Source: Voacanga thouarsii (lineage: Eukaryota > Streptophyta > Magnoliopsida > Gentianales > Apocynaceae). Taken from it: a stretch of DNA of 64,000 nt. Of the stretch, positions 21,501 through 33,370 are shown piece by piece (the stretch's first letter is position 1; every line of letters starts with the position of its first letter). A model generated the notes under the pieces. It searched no databases. It saw only the letters and a list, made by a program, of their open reading frames with translations, and was not told where the DNA came from. The translations under genes and the position numbers were made by a program. The DNA lies in contig JANUWF010002200.1 of the NCBI GenBank assembly GCA_026120185.1, forward strand, positions 3,966,001 through 4,030,000, written 5' to 3'.

Positions 21501-22881
21501 AGTAGTAGTTTCTAAAAGTACGTTTTGGTAGAAACCCAGACTGCTACTGCTACAGCGTGGACTAATACTCTGCGGCTTGAGTATGAGTTGGTGATCTGAC
21601 GAAGCTAGAAACATGTACTTTGATGTACTGTGGTTAACGTTCTATCGTAGGGTCAATATACTTGTATGTTGGGTATATGTGACTAGTTAGTTAAGATAGA
21701 CTTATACAAGATAGCTTCTATGCTATATCGCCCCTTGTGACGGTTCGAATGATCTAAATATCTAGAGTCCTGAGGAACATGACTCGGATATTAGCTTTAG
21801 GGTAGCTCCCTTGGAAAGCAAAAATATTTCAGGAGTCGTGGATCATTGGACTAGAAGTCTAAGAATGGTAGATATAATTTAGACAGGTGTTAGTACACTC
21901 TTCTTTTTTAAATGTACGGCGATGCGTAGAGGGGTATTTTAGTCATTACACCTGTAGGTTGGAGACTTTGCTAACACAACATTGTCTTTGAGATTAATAT
22001 TTCCTTATGGTGATATTAGAAAATATTTAAAATGAAAAATACAACTATTTATATTACAGGGGTATTTTGGTCATTTTATTCGCAAGGCGATGTGTCTTTT
22101 GGTCCCCGTAATAGCCCTTAAGTCCTGACAGATTTGGGTTAAGGAATTGATCTTGATAATTATGGGTTTTATTTTATTTAAATAGTCTGATTTATTATTG
22201 GACTATAATAAAATAAAAGGCCCAAGAGAGAGTATATATTTTATCTACTTTAATTGGTTAATTAATTACTCAGGGTTCAAGGCCCAAATTGAATAATTAA
22301 AAAATTAACCTAGGTATAAACTAGATAAAATGCCTGATATTTTATATTGGTCTATTTGGGCTTGTTAATTATTTATTGGGTTGTTTTATGAAGTCCAAAA
22401 AATAAATAATTTGATGCATAGTTTTGTGTGCAAGGATAACAAAAAGCTAAAGGTTTTTTGTTTTACTCTCTTGGTCTCCCTGTGTGTGGATAATCTGGTT
22501 TTCTAGAAATGATAACAGGAAGAGAAAATCCTACTTTGATGATAGCTTTTTTGCATTGAATCAAAGACGGAAGGCCATACTTCTATCCTTTTTTTTTTTT
22601 TTTTGCTTTTATCGGCGGTTGTTAAGGTAGTGGCCATATTCCGAAAGTTAAAAAGCTTCGTGTGAATGAAAAAAAGCAAACGACTTGCAAGAGTGCAACC
22701 GGAGGTTTCTTTGGGAGAATCAATAGCTTCAAGCATTCAACCAGAATCGGTTCAGACAGAGGCGCCACCCCCTAGACCAGTGAGGAAACACAGAGGTAAA
22801 CAGCTTCCATGTGATGCTCTGTTTTCATTTTGTTCTATAAGCATGGTTCTGATTTCATCGTTTTTGCCATATTAACCTTCA
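21501..22881 (+). repeat. Copia-4 5' LTR, start missing
   Basis: Aligns with 30970-32437 of the 3' LTR from the AGTAGTTTCTAAAAGTAC block onward and ends ...ACCTTCA. If Copia-3 is inserted in it, the first ~385 bases lie left of Copia-3, beyond the window. The inner part includes a poly-T run at 22588-22604. Confidence 0.88.
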
Positions 22882-22883
22882 AG

Positions 22884-22895
22884 TAGTATCAGAGC
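22884..22895 (+). other. Copia-4 primer-binding site
   Basis: TAGTATCAGAGC, one mismatch (G to A) from the family site TGGTATCAGAGC, two bases after the LTR end. Confidence 0.88.
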
Positions 22896-24689
22896 ATAGC
22901 TTATATGGCAATGTAGGTTGCATGCTAGTGAATAAAATCGGTCAAATGATTCAAATCAGTGATCATTCGTGTTTTCTAGTATGAGTAATTTCTCAGTATG
23001 TCCACGATTGAGACATAGGAACATTATAAAAATTATTTTTGAAACTTTCATAGTGCTCGTGTAAGCCTATAATTAAAGGCATAGGCATTTGTAGATAGTT
23101 TTGGATGAGTTTTAGTCAAAATCGCATGAAAATAATGAGACCCAGATGTTCTGCAACGCACAGAGAAACTTAGAGAAGAAGGTCACTGTAGCAGCCAAGC
23201 CATGAAACCGAGCCGCTGAAGTCGAGCCGAGCCACATAATGTGAGAAGAGCCAAAGACCTTCAAGCTAGCCGCAACTTGGAGCCGCAGTTGCTGTCGAGT
23301 TGGCCTCAGCTCCATGCGGCGGACAAGGAAGCTTTCCTCACTGAAGCGCCTGGCTTCCTTGCGGATCATGCACGAGGAAGGTTTCCTCATAGAAGCTGTC
23401 GGCTTCCTCACGGATCACAATTTGCAATTGTGGTGGGTCGCAGGGCAACTTCGCGGGTGATCCAAGGCTGGCGGATCTCCAACAGGCGGCTATCCAGTGC
23501 GGTGGGTGCACTGGACTAGCAAAAAAGAAAAAAAAAATTGGGTTTTTTATTCCATACCAGGCGAAATTATTTTTATTGCAATAGTTAATATTCTTTGAAT
23601 ATTTTGCATGAAAAATAATAGTAAAGGAAATTTAGGATTAAACAAGATCATTAATTAATTAATGTGTTTAATTCTATTATTTGGACACTTTGGTTAAAAC
23701 AATAGAAAAGCATAAAAATATTTACAATTTTCTAGCATGCTTATTTATTTTTGTACCATATATGCGTGTTTTCTCAAAAACCAAAGTCTTCGGAAATTTT
23801 TTACCAAAAAAATATTTTTGTAAATTAAATGGTTAATTTTAATTCGAACAAAAATTAATTCTTAGTTATTTTCACAAAGAATTTTATCCTTGACATAGAA
23901 AATATTTTGGATTTAGATATTTTTGTGAATTAAAATAGAAATCCATTTTGATTTATTTTTAACAAGAAAAATTATTTTTGTCAAATTAAACTTGAGATCA
24001 ATAGCTCTAGAAAGTTTTGTTGAAATTTTTTTAAATTATTAAGTTTATTAACTTAAATAAAATTAATCGATGAAAAAAATTTCTCAAATGGTATAAACCT
24101 TGGCATAGAAATTTTTATGGGTTTAGATATTTTATTTTTCAGTTTAAAGAAAACTTAATTGAAATTTTCAAATGATATTTTTCAAGAAAACCCTTATTTT
24201 AAAATATTAAGTGGGAGAAGGATTCCAACGGCCTCACGACTTCCATCACGATCCTCATTAGAGATCGTAGGTCCCCTTGCGTCACCATGGGACTGAACCC
24301 GTATAGAATAGGGATACCACAAGAATCTAGAATTAATGGATGGATATAATTAATAACCTGTGACACGTGCTATGATTAGTTAGTCCACGTTGGAGGTTAT
24401 AGTATGAATAATGTCCATAAGAAATAAGAAGAAATGGTCTTCCCACAATGGAGTTATCTTTTAGATCATTACCTAGAAGGAAAATTAATTTGTGGTGGTT
24501 AATACAATTAGCTTAGGAAACTGTTAATCTTTCCAAGAAGTTATGTCAGTTTTCTTAAGAGCCAAATTAATCACATTAAAGATAATAGTGATAGGGTTAA
24601 CTATTATCGAATTTAATATGAGGATAAAAGCACAAATTATTTTTGATTTTTCACAAACTGAGATTTCTTTTATTTTCGATTTTTCAGAA
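22896..24689 (+). other. Copia-4 5' leader, non-coding
   Basis: 1.8 kb, homologous to the other leaders. It includes a GC-rich module with GAGGAAGGTTTCCTC-type inverted repeats (23270-23420), an AATTTGCAATTG palindrome (23411-23423), and a CTCCACGTT/CCCAACGGCCTC block (24215-24480) close to gag. Open frames on both strands across 23112-23519 carry no recognisable domain. Confidence 0.75.
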
Positions 24690-25388
24690 ATAGTTGGTAG
24701 AGGTTCTTTTAGTCATTTGGCCATTATTCTCCGTGAGAATAAGCTAACAGGTCCAAGCTATGTGGACTGGGAAAGGAACTTAGATATAATACTTACTGCT
24801 GAGAAGTATAAGTATGTCCTCTATGAAACCTAACTTGTTATCGGGGATGGTTCCACCGCTGAAGAGCGAGAGGCTGAGAAAGTATGGAAGAAGGCCAACA
24901 AGATGGCTCGTTGCTACATGTTGGCCTCCATGTCTAATGTGCCCCAATCTAAATATGAGCACACGACCACTGCATACGACATTAGCCAATCACTAGCCAC
25001 GATGTTCACAGATAAGAGTCGGCCCGCAAGGCAGGAGGTTCTTAGGACGATCATCAATACTAAGATGGCTGAGGGAGTATCAGTCAGAGAGCATATGCTC
25101 AAGATGATTGCTGCTTTCGAGGAAGCAGAAGTCTTAAGAGCTGTAATTGACCTCGAGAGCCAAGTGGACATGGTTTTCGAATCTCTTTCGGGCTCTTTTA
25201 TTCAGTTCAAGTTAAATTATAACATAACCAAGTTAAACATGAGTTTAATTGAGTTAATGAAAAAGCTCCAGGTGGTAGAGAAAGTTATGAAGTCACAGTC
25301 CAAGGCTTGGATTGCTAGAACTTTTTATTCCAGAATTGGGCCCATGCCTAGGAAGTTCAAAAAGAAGAAGGGAAATGCACCAGCCTAA
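24690..25388 (+). pseudogene. Copia-4 Gag N-terminal region
   Basis: Same frame throughout but disabled three ways. The start codon is ATA (24690-24692) where Copia-2 and Copia-5 have ATG. TAA at 24831-24833 replaces Cys in the ETCPVIG motif. TAA at 25386-25388 falls at the same codon as the Copia-2 stop before the zinc knuckle. The Gag signatures are clear: SYVDWERNLDIILT, the AYDISQSLATMFTDKS block, FKLNYNITKLNMSL and a Lys-rich end. Confidence 0.88.
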
Positions 25389-25658
25389 CCAAAGAACTAG
25401 TCTAACAAATCCAAAGATAAATGCTTTAAGTGCAGGCAGAAGGGACACTGAAAAATGGAGTGTCCAGAACTTCAGGTCAAGAAAAATCCTACAGGTATTG
25501 TTCTCTATCTAGAGTCAATTTCAATAGCTGGATCAACTTCCATTTGGATTGTTAATTCTGGAGCTACTTATCATATATGTAACTCCTTGCAGGGGTTTAG
25601 GAAAATAAGAAGACTTCAGAAGGGCAAGCATAGACTACGAGTAGAAAATGGAGCATAA
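25389..25658 (+). pseudogene. Copia-4 zinc knuckle and protease
   Basis: CFKCRQKGH then TGA (25449-25451) in place of Trp, then KMECPELQVKKNPTG. The protease reads TSIWIVNSGATYHIC, so the catalytic D of DSGA is N. It ends at a TAA after RVENGA at 25656-25658. The same knuckle stop is present in Copia-2. Confidence 0.87.
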
Positions 25659-26782
25659 GTATGGGCCCTTACAGTGGGAGAGTTAGATCTTATTTTTTAT
25701 TGTAATAAAGTAGTTATTTTGAAAGATATTTTATGTGTACCCGATTTTAGATAGAATTTTATTTCAATTGCAAAGTTAATAAATCATGGACATTCTGTTT
25801 CTTTCCATTAAGGTATTACTATCAGTAGAAATGGAGAAGTTTTATGTACAGGCACATGTATGGAAACTTATTCTTTTTAAATCCTACAAACAATTAAATA
25901 AATAACGCTCAATTTGAACCTTTAAACAAGAAGAGAAATACCAATGTCAATGACTCATATCTTTGGCATCTAAGGTTCGGTCATATTAATTCAATCAGAA
26001 TTTAGAGGCTAATCCATGAGGGGCCATTGGGCTCATTAAGATTGGAAAGTTGGCCTCAGTGTGAATCCTGTCTTATAGGAAAAATGACCAAAAGGTCGTG
26101 CACCCAAAAGGCTGCTAGAGCCAAAGAGATATTGGGCTTTGTTCATACTGATGTGTGTGGTCCTTTGTCTACACAAGCTAGAGGGGGTTTTGAGTACTTC
26201 ATCACTTTTACAGATGATTGTACAACATTTGGTTATGTCTACCTAATGAGGCACAAGTTTGACTCTTTTGACAAGTTCAAAGAGTTTAAGGCTGAAGTGG
26301 GATGTCAGACAAATAAACTGATCAAAACTTTACGATCGGCTTGTAGTGGAGAGTACCTCCTCAGTGAGTTCAAGGATTACATGGTACATTATGGGATAGT
26401 ATCCCAGTTCTTTGCGCCGGGTACACCCCAGCAGAATGGAGTAGCTGAGAGAAGAAACATGATATTAATAGAAATGGTCCGAAGCATGATATCTCATGCT
26501 ACTCTTTTGATCTCTTTTTGGGGATATGTCTTGGAAACAACAACATACATTCTGAACTTTGTACCTTCCAAGTCAGTACCTAAGATATCCTATGAGATGT
26601 GGATTGGGCGTCAGCTAAGTCTAAATCATCTCAAGATATGGGGCTGTCCAACTTATGTACTGATCAAGAGAGACAAGCTAGAACCAATATCAGAATTATA
26701 CTACTTTGTTGGGTATCAGAAAGGGACAAAAAGAGGTTACTTTTATCATCCCAAGGAACATAAAGTATTGGAGAGTTTCTAA
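25659..26782 (+). pseudogene. Copia-4 pre-integrase and integrase
   Basis: 25659-26026 is the protease tail and pre-integrase finger with several stops and a frameshift near 25860 (LDLIFYCNKVVILKDIL, then GITISRNGEVLCTG). 26027-26782 is the best integrase reading in the window: CESCLIGKMTKRSC, the first catalytic Asp in HTDVCG, and the FITFTDD strand. LRSACSGEYL follows, where relatives have the second catalytic Asp (GAT to GCT), then GVAERRN with the catalytic Glu, SFWGYVLETTTYILN, and YFVGYQKGTKRGYFY. An integrase lacking the second Asp would be inactive. Confidence 0.9.
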
Positions 26783-27179
26783 TGCTAGATACTTGAAGGA
26801 TGATCAAAGCACTTCTACTAAAGGTTCAACAAAGTTGTAACTCGATGAGAAGTTATCTTCGAAATTAACTTCTTTAGACTCGATTATGGAACAAGAAGAG
26901 GCACAATCTCAAGAACCTGTACAAACGGAGCTTCGTCATAGTGGGAGGATATATAGAGTTCTAGAAAGACTGACAGGAAAGGCTTTTGAGCTGGTCTTTG
27001 ACCATCAAGAACAAGATCCCATTAGATACGAGGAGGCTATTGCTGATGCCAATGCAAATCTATGACATGAAGCAATAAAAGTCGAGATTGAGTCTATGTA
27101 CTTCAATCAGGTTTAAGATCTTGTACCTTCACCTGAAGGGATAAAACTCATTGGGTGTAAGTGGCTATACAAGAGGAAG
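26783..27179 (+). pseudogene. Copia-4 integrase-RT linker and RT N-terminus
   Basis: Low-conservation linker with KLTSLDSIMEQEEAQSQEPV-like sequence and ELRHSGRI, then the RT start (EIESMYFNQV, LVPSPEGIKLIGCKWLYKRK). There are stops at 26838, 27062 and 27115 and frame changes. Confidence 0.7.
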
Positions 27180-28525
27180 ATGGGAGCGGATAGGAAGGTA
27201 AAAACTTTCAAATCTAGGCTTGTGGCGAAAGGGTATACTCAGAAAGAGGGAATCGATTATGAGGAAACCTTTTCCCTGATAGTCATGCTTAAGTCCATCT
27301 GTATCTTCCTTGCCATTACATATTATTTCAACTCTGAGATATGGCAAATGGATATTAAGACGGTATTTCTTAATGGTTATCTTAATGAAGACATCTATAT
27401 GTCCTAACCAGAAGGTTTTATTGCTAAAGGCCAGGAACATATAGTTTACAAGTTTAAGAATTCCATTTATGGACTTAAGCAGGTGTCTAAAATATGGAAC
27501 ATTCATTTTAACGAGACTATAAAATCTAACGATTTCATTCAAAAAGAGGATGAACCATGCGTGTACAGAAAATTAGAAGGCGTAAATGTGATTTTTCTTA
27601 TCTTATATGTGGATGATATTCTACTAATTGGGAATGATGTAGAAACATTGTCATCTACTAAGGTTTGGCTGTCTAGTCAATTTAGTATGAAGGACTTGGG
27701 AGAAGCCAGTTACATTCTCGGGATTAAACTTCTTAGAAATAAGAAGTAGAGAATGTTAGGATTATCCAAAACGACATACATTGACAAGATGCTGGTTAAG
27801 TTTGGCATGGACTCATGTAAGGGAGCTCTAATCCCTTGCAGGCATGAATTGTCTTTTTGTTCTAATGACTGTCCTAAGTCTCAGGAGGAAAAAGACAGGA
27901 TGAGTAGCATTCCCTACGCTTCGACTGTGGGAAATCTCATGTACACCATGCTATGCACTAGACCAGATATCTGCTTTACCGTAGGCTTAGTTAGCAGATA
28001 TCAGTTAAACCCTGGGAAAGTTCATTGGCAAGCTGTAAAGCATATTCTCAAGTACCTCAATAGTATGAAAGATTATATGTTGGTTTACTGGGCTAACGAT
28101 TTGGTTCCTACAGGATACACAAACTCAAATTCATTAGTGGATATGTCTTCACCTTATCTGGAGGAGCTGTTTCATGCAGGAGTATCAAGCAATCTTGTAT
28201 TACTGACTCAACCATGGATGCTGAGTATGTGGCAGCTTCGGAAGCATCCAAGGAAGCAGTCTAGCTCCGGAAGTTCCTTTCAGAACTTGAAGTTGTGCCA
28301 CACATGGACAGATTGATTGTGGTGTATTGCAACAACTCTGGAGTTGTCTCGCAATCCAAAAAACCGAAGAACCACAAGAAGGGGAAGCACATCTCGAGGA
28401 AGTACCACCTGATTCGGGATTTCATTCAGAGACGAGAAATCGTGGTGGAACAGATAGTCTCAGAGAACAACTTAACAAATCCCTTCACCATGCCTTGGGC
28501 TAAGAGAGTCTTCTAGAGATACTTA
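27180..28525 (+). pseudogene. Copia-4 reverse transcriptase and RNase H
   Basis: TFKSRLVAKGYTQKEGIDYE, EIWQMDIKTVFLNGYLNE, then TAA in MSQPEGF (27405-27407). It resumes at SIYGLKQVSKIWN and reads LILYVDDILLIGN with intact YVDD (27606-27617). TAG at 27747-27749 comes before RMLGLSKTTYIDKM, the stop shared with Copia-3 and Copia-6. NLMYTMLCTRPDICFTVG and VHWQAVKHILKYL are intact. A frameshift near 28130 breaks RNase H, and its end (VYCNNSGVVSQSK, KHISRKYHLIRDF) is read in another frame. The solo LTR follows. Confidence 0.9.
28521..28525 (+). repeat. Target-site duplication of solo LTR-1, left
   Basis: ACTTA, repeated at 30522-30526. Removing one copy and the LTR rejoins the Copia-4 reading across RNase H end and PPT (RYLDAIGVGTYRL-like). 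Confidence 0.9.
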
Positions 28526-30521
28526 TGACGGACAGAAAACAGGGGAGCATGCACTAACGGAAAAAAAAAACAGAGAAAAAAAATCGCAAGCCTTAAAGGC
28601 CACACGGAAGCGTAAAGATCATACTTTTGCGCGCTTTAAACCTACTAGGTTTAGTAGGAGTGGATTGAACGACAGGAATCTTTTCGCTTTGCCTACTTGA
28701 AGAAGCTTCCGGTTGAAAACCCGCTAGCCTCCTACTTCGCCTTATTTGCATGAACGCCAAGCCTTTCAGCTCTTAGAATATGCCACAACCCAACCTCTAG
28801 TCGGTGAACATAACGGTGAAGAGGAACGATTTCAAATCTCCTTAGTTCTCTTGCTATTGGTTAACAAAGCTCTAAGGAGAAACCAGAGGAGAAGGAGACG
28901 TGAGTTTGAGAGAAAGAGCTGCGTGAACCTCAGTTGTGTTAGGAAGATTAGGGTTTTTCTTCTTCTAAAGACTTGTTTATTGGTCAGCCCAAACTAGGTC
29001 TCTAATTCTCTGATAAACATATTTTCGAGATATCATATTTCAAACACCCGGATGTTATCCTGAGAATAAGTTTGGCTTAACCCTAAACTCTTCTTAACCG
29101 TATCTGGAAAAAACTCTACGGTCTAAGCTCTTGGACCCAAAAGACCTAAAATAATAAACATTAATTATTTATTTCCTGAGCTTATACAAATAACCCAATA
29201 AATAATTAATGAGCCCAAATGAACCAAAATAATTAATCTTTAATTATTTATTTCTCGGGCTTATATAAATAACCTAATAAATAATTAAACATTAATTATT
29301 TCCCCTAGTTTAAGCCCATGTTAATTTCCTAATTATTCATACTGGACCTAGGCCCTAAATAATTAATTAACCAATTAAACTAAATAATTAATTTCTCTCA
29401 ACTCCTATTTTTTATTTTATTTATTTATTTTATTCCAGTCTAATAATTAATTAGACATCCTGAATAAAATAAAATAAAATAAAATCCTCTTGAACTGAAA
29501 CCAATTCCTCAACCCAAAATTAGTTAGGACTTACGGGCTATTCCGAGGACCAAAAAGACACATCGCCTTGGCTGCTAAAATAACCAAAATACCCCTGCTA
29601 TATAAATAGCTGTATTTTGCATTTTAAATATTTCCTAATATCACCATAAGGAAATATTGACCCCAAGGACAATGCTGCATTAGCAAAGTCTCCGACCTAC
29701 AGGTGAAATGACTAAAATACCCCTCTACACATCGCCGTACATTAAGAGAGGAAGAAGTGTACTAACACCCCTCAAAATGACATTTACCATCCTTAGGCTT
29801 CTAGTCTAATGATCCACGACTTCCTGGAGTATTTTCGCTTTCCAAGGGAGCTACCCTAAAGCAAACATCCGAGTTATGTTTCCCAGGGCCCTAGACATTT
29901 TAGACCATTCGGACAACTACAAGGGGCGATATAGTGCAAAAACTATCTTGTACAAGTCTGTCTTAACTAACTAGTTACATATACCCAATATATAAGTATA
30001 TTGGTTCTACTATAGAACCTCAACTATAGCATATCAAAGCATATGCTTCCAACTTCGTCAAACCACCAACTCATACTCAAGTCATAGAGTACTAGTCCAT
30101 GTTGTAGCGGTAGTAGTCTAGGTTTCTATCATATAGTACTTTTAGAAACTACTACTACAGGTCCTGTCCTACGTATTCGAAATACACTTATGTCATGAAG
30201 TGAGTGGACTACTCACTAGCTAAAGGTAAGCCATTCCCCATTTGGAATTCATAACATAATAACCTAAACATGATGAGATTCCCAGTCTCATCAATAGGTT
30301 AAGAACAAATATTTATGTGTTAAATAACCCATGATCCATACCTTACTGTGAAAGACCACCATTCACATGAATTACTTATTTAAACACAATGGGTCTGTTC
30401 CAAACGAAAATTGTGCACAAACAAAAAGTAAGTTCACAAACAATTTCTGAAAATAAATTCTTTTATTAAAATATTCAATTTTACATCAGAAACCTAGTCT
30501 AAGAGGGCATACAATCCAACA
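28526..30521 (-). mobile_element. Solo LTR-1 (copia family LTR, minus)
   Basis: 1996 bp, plus strand TGACGGACAG ... ATCCAACA, so the minus strand starts TGTTGGATTGTATGCCCTC. It is flanked by ACTTA on both sides and inserted in Copia-4. It matches Copia-2/-3 LTRs except the inner ~550 bp (28526-29080), which belong to a different subfamily, also seen in solo LTR-3. There is no internal region, so LTR-LTR recombination removed the body. It contains no gene. Confidence 0.92.
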
Positions 30522-30526
30522 ACTTA
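30522..30526 (+). repeat. Target-site duplication of solo LTR-1, right
   Basis: ACTTA, matching 28521-28525 exactly. Confidence 0.9.
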
Positions 30527-30573
30527 GACGCCATAGGGGTGGGCACCTACAGACTTTCTTAGTCTTAGAGTGT

Positions 30574-30584
30574 AAGTGGGAGAT
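30574..30584 (+). other. Copia-4 polypurine tract
   Basis: AAGTGGGAGAT directly before the LTR start TGTTGAAATATATG. Confidence 0.88.
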
Positions 30585-32437
30585 TGTTGAAATATATGCC
30601 CTCTAGACTAATCTTATATGATGTAATTATCGAATTTATTAATAAAATAATTTATTCTCAAAATTTATTTGTGAATTTACTTTTTATTTGTGTACAATTT
30701 TCGTTTGGAAAGGACCCATTGTGTTTAAGTAAGTGATCCTTATGAATGGTAGTTTTTCACAGTAAGATATGGATCACAGGTTACATAACATATAAATATT
30801 TGTCCTTAACCGATTGATGAGAATGAAAATTTCATCATGTTTAGGTTATTGTATTATGAATTTCAAATAGGAAATGGCTTACCTTTAATTAGTGAGTAGT
30901 CCACTCACTTCATAGCATGAGTGTATTTCGAATACGTAGAATAGGACATATAATAGTGGTTTCTAAAAGTACTATTTAGAATAAACCCAGACTATTACTG
31001 CCATAGCGTGGACTAATACTCTACCACTTGAGTATGAGTTAGTGGTCTGACGAAGCTAGAAGCATATACTTTGATATGCTGTAGTTGAGGTTCTTTTGTA
31101 AAGTCGATCTACTTGTGTGTTGGGTATATGTGACTAGTTAGTTAAGACATGCTTATACAAGATAGCTTCTTCACTATATCGCCCCTTATGACTGTTTAAA
31201 TGATCTAATTATCCAAGGCCCTGGAAAACATGACTTGGATATTTACTTTAGGGTAACTCCTTTGGAAAGTGAAAACATTCCAAGAGTCGTGGATCATTGG
31301 ACTAAAGGTCTAAGGATGGTAGATGTCTATTAGAGAGGTGTTAGTATACTCATCCTCTCTAAATGCACAGTAATGCGTAGAGGGATATTTTAGTCATTAC
31401 ACATGTAGGTTGAAGACTTTGCTAATGCAGCATTGTCCTTGGGATCAATATTTCCTTATGGTGATATTAGAAAATATTTGAAATTCAAAATATAGCTATT
31501 TATAAAATAGGGATATTTTGATCATTTTAGTAACCAAGGCGATGTGTCTTTTTGGTCCTCAAAATAGCCCTTAAGTCCTGACAGATTTGGGTTAAGGAAT
31601 TGGTATTGATAATTATGAGTTTTATTTTATTTTATTTAAATTGTCTAATTTATTATTGGACTAGAATAAAATAAAATATGAGAGAGAGAGAGAGAGAGTA
31701 TATAGTTTATCTAGTTTAATTGGTTCATTAATTATTCAAGGCCCAAGGCACGGATTGAATAATTAGAAAATTAATCTAGGTATAAATTAGATAAAAGGTC
31801 TAACATTATATATTGGTCTATTTCGACTTGTTAATTAATTATTGGGCCGTTTAATGAAGTCTAAAAAATAAATAATTGAGACTTATTATTTATGGGTGTT
31901 CAAACTCAAGAGTAAATAATTTTATTTGGCCTAATGAATAAGACCAAGGGTAAAATAAAATTAAAAAAATAATTAATTAAATAATTACATTAAAACAAAA
32001 AATAAAAAATAACGAGGGATGGATCCCGTATTGTTTTGTGTAAAAGATAACAGAAAGCATGGTGCTTTTTGTTTCATGTTGTTGGTCTCTCTCTCTCTCT
32101 ATGAAGGCATGAAAAGGAATGAAAAAGAAAATCAAGGGGACAGCTCTTGGTTATTCATTCTAAAAGCAAACCCATTTTCTCAGAGGCTTTCATAGGCTAA
32201 GGATACCCAACATTTTGTGAGCTTCACCAGCAGAGGAAAGGGCACCATTTCAGAAGCTCAAAAGCTTCGCGTGAATGAGACGAAGTCAACGTTTACTAGG
32301 ACGTGTTCCATTAGCTTCAAACATCCTAATACAGATATCTTTTTTAGTGCCAATACGGTCATTCAAACACAGAGGTAAATTTTTTCGTTCTATAAGCATG
32401 CTTTCAGTTTCATCAGTTTTGCTATTTTCTTCCTTCA
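30585..32437 (+). repeat. Copia-4 3' LTR
   Basis: 1853 bp, TGTTGAAATATATGCCCTC ... TTCCTTCA. It is the most complete plus-strand family LTR. It contains a (GA)n run at 31680-31699. The flank on the right is Copia-5 LTR sequence starting GCATTATTCTTGG. Confidence 0.92.
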
Positions 32438-33356
32438 GCATTATTCTTGGAATCAATATTTTCTTATGGTGATATTAAAAAATATTTAAAATACAAAATA
32501 CAGTTATTTATATAGTAAGAGTATTTTGGTCATTTTAGAAGCCAAGACGATGTGTCTTTTGGTTCCCGGAATAGCCCTTAAGTCCTGACAATTTGGGTTA
32601 AGACATTGGTCTTGATAATTATAGATTTTATTTTTTTTAAGTAGTTTGATTTATTATTAGACTAGAATAAAATAAAAGGTCCAAAAGAGAGTATATGTTT
32701 TATCTAATTTAATTGGTTAATTAATTTTTCAGGTCCCAATGCTCAGATTAAATAATTAGAAAATTAACCTAGGTATAAACTAGATAAAATGCCTGATATT
32801 TTATATTAGTCTATTTGGGCTTATTAATTATTTATTGAGTTGTTTTATGAAATCTCGAAAATAAATAATTGAGGCTTATTATTTATGGGTGTTCAAGCCC
32901 AAGAGTAAATAATTTTATCTGGCCCAATGGATGAGACCAAGAGTTTAAAAAAAAAAGTAGGGGATGGATCCCGTATTATTTGGCGTGAAAGGATAATAAA
33001 AGCAAATGTTTTTTGTTCCACCCTCTCGGTCTCTCTCTGTGATTGAAACAAAAGAACGAAGGCCATTCTTTGATCCCATCGTAGCTTTCATCGGCGATGG
33101 TTAAGGCAGTGGCCATATTCCGGAAGCTCAAAAGCTTCGTGTGAATGAGAAGAAGCAGACGGCTTGTAAGAGTGCAACCGGAGGTGTCTTTGGGAGAATT
33201 ATAAGCTTCAAACATTCAGCAAGAAGTGGTCTAGACATCATCTTTGATGCCAACAAGATCATTTAAATGCAAAGGTATTATAATTTTTAAAGTTTCCGCT
33301 TCCTCTGTTTTGATATTATGCATGCATTTTTGTGTACTTTTGTCGTACTACCTTCA
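32438..33356 (+). repeat. Copia-5 5' LTR, right part
   Basis: Begins at the GCATTATTCTTGG block, about 920 bases before the LTR end ...ACCTTCA. Homologous sequence in the Copia-4 3' LTR starts near 31430. It abuts the Copia-4 right end, consistent with Copia-4 being inserted in this LTR. Confidence 0.86.
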
Positions 33357-33358
33357 AT

Positions 33359-33370
33359 TGGTATCAGAGC
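33359..33370 (+). other. Copia-5 primer-binding site
   Basis: TGGTATCAGAGC, perfect family site, two bases after the LTR end. Confidence 0.93.

Larger units (their letters stand above)
21501..32437 (+). mobile_element. Copia-4: Ty1/copia element with nested solo LTR
   Basis: Plus-strand family member with all parts present: 5' LTR (start missing), PBS, leader, gag, protease, integrase, RT, RNase H, PPT and complete 3' LTR. A solo LTR (28526-30521) sits between RNase H and the PPT. The first ~385 bp of the 5' LTR are missing at 21501, where Copia-3 abuts. The right end falls inside the Copia-5 5' LTR. RT keeps YVDD, but pol and gag have stops. Confidence 0.9.

Noticed and set aside
23112..23519. 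Overlapping open frames in the Copia-4 leader
   Set aside because: Same GC-rich cassette; no domain and no conservation with Copia-3 or Copia-5.
27165..27542. Minus-strand open frame over Copia-4 RT (and its twin at 40984-41361)
   Set aside because: Antisense shadow of the conserved RT; similarity between the two reflects RT homology on the other strand.
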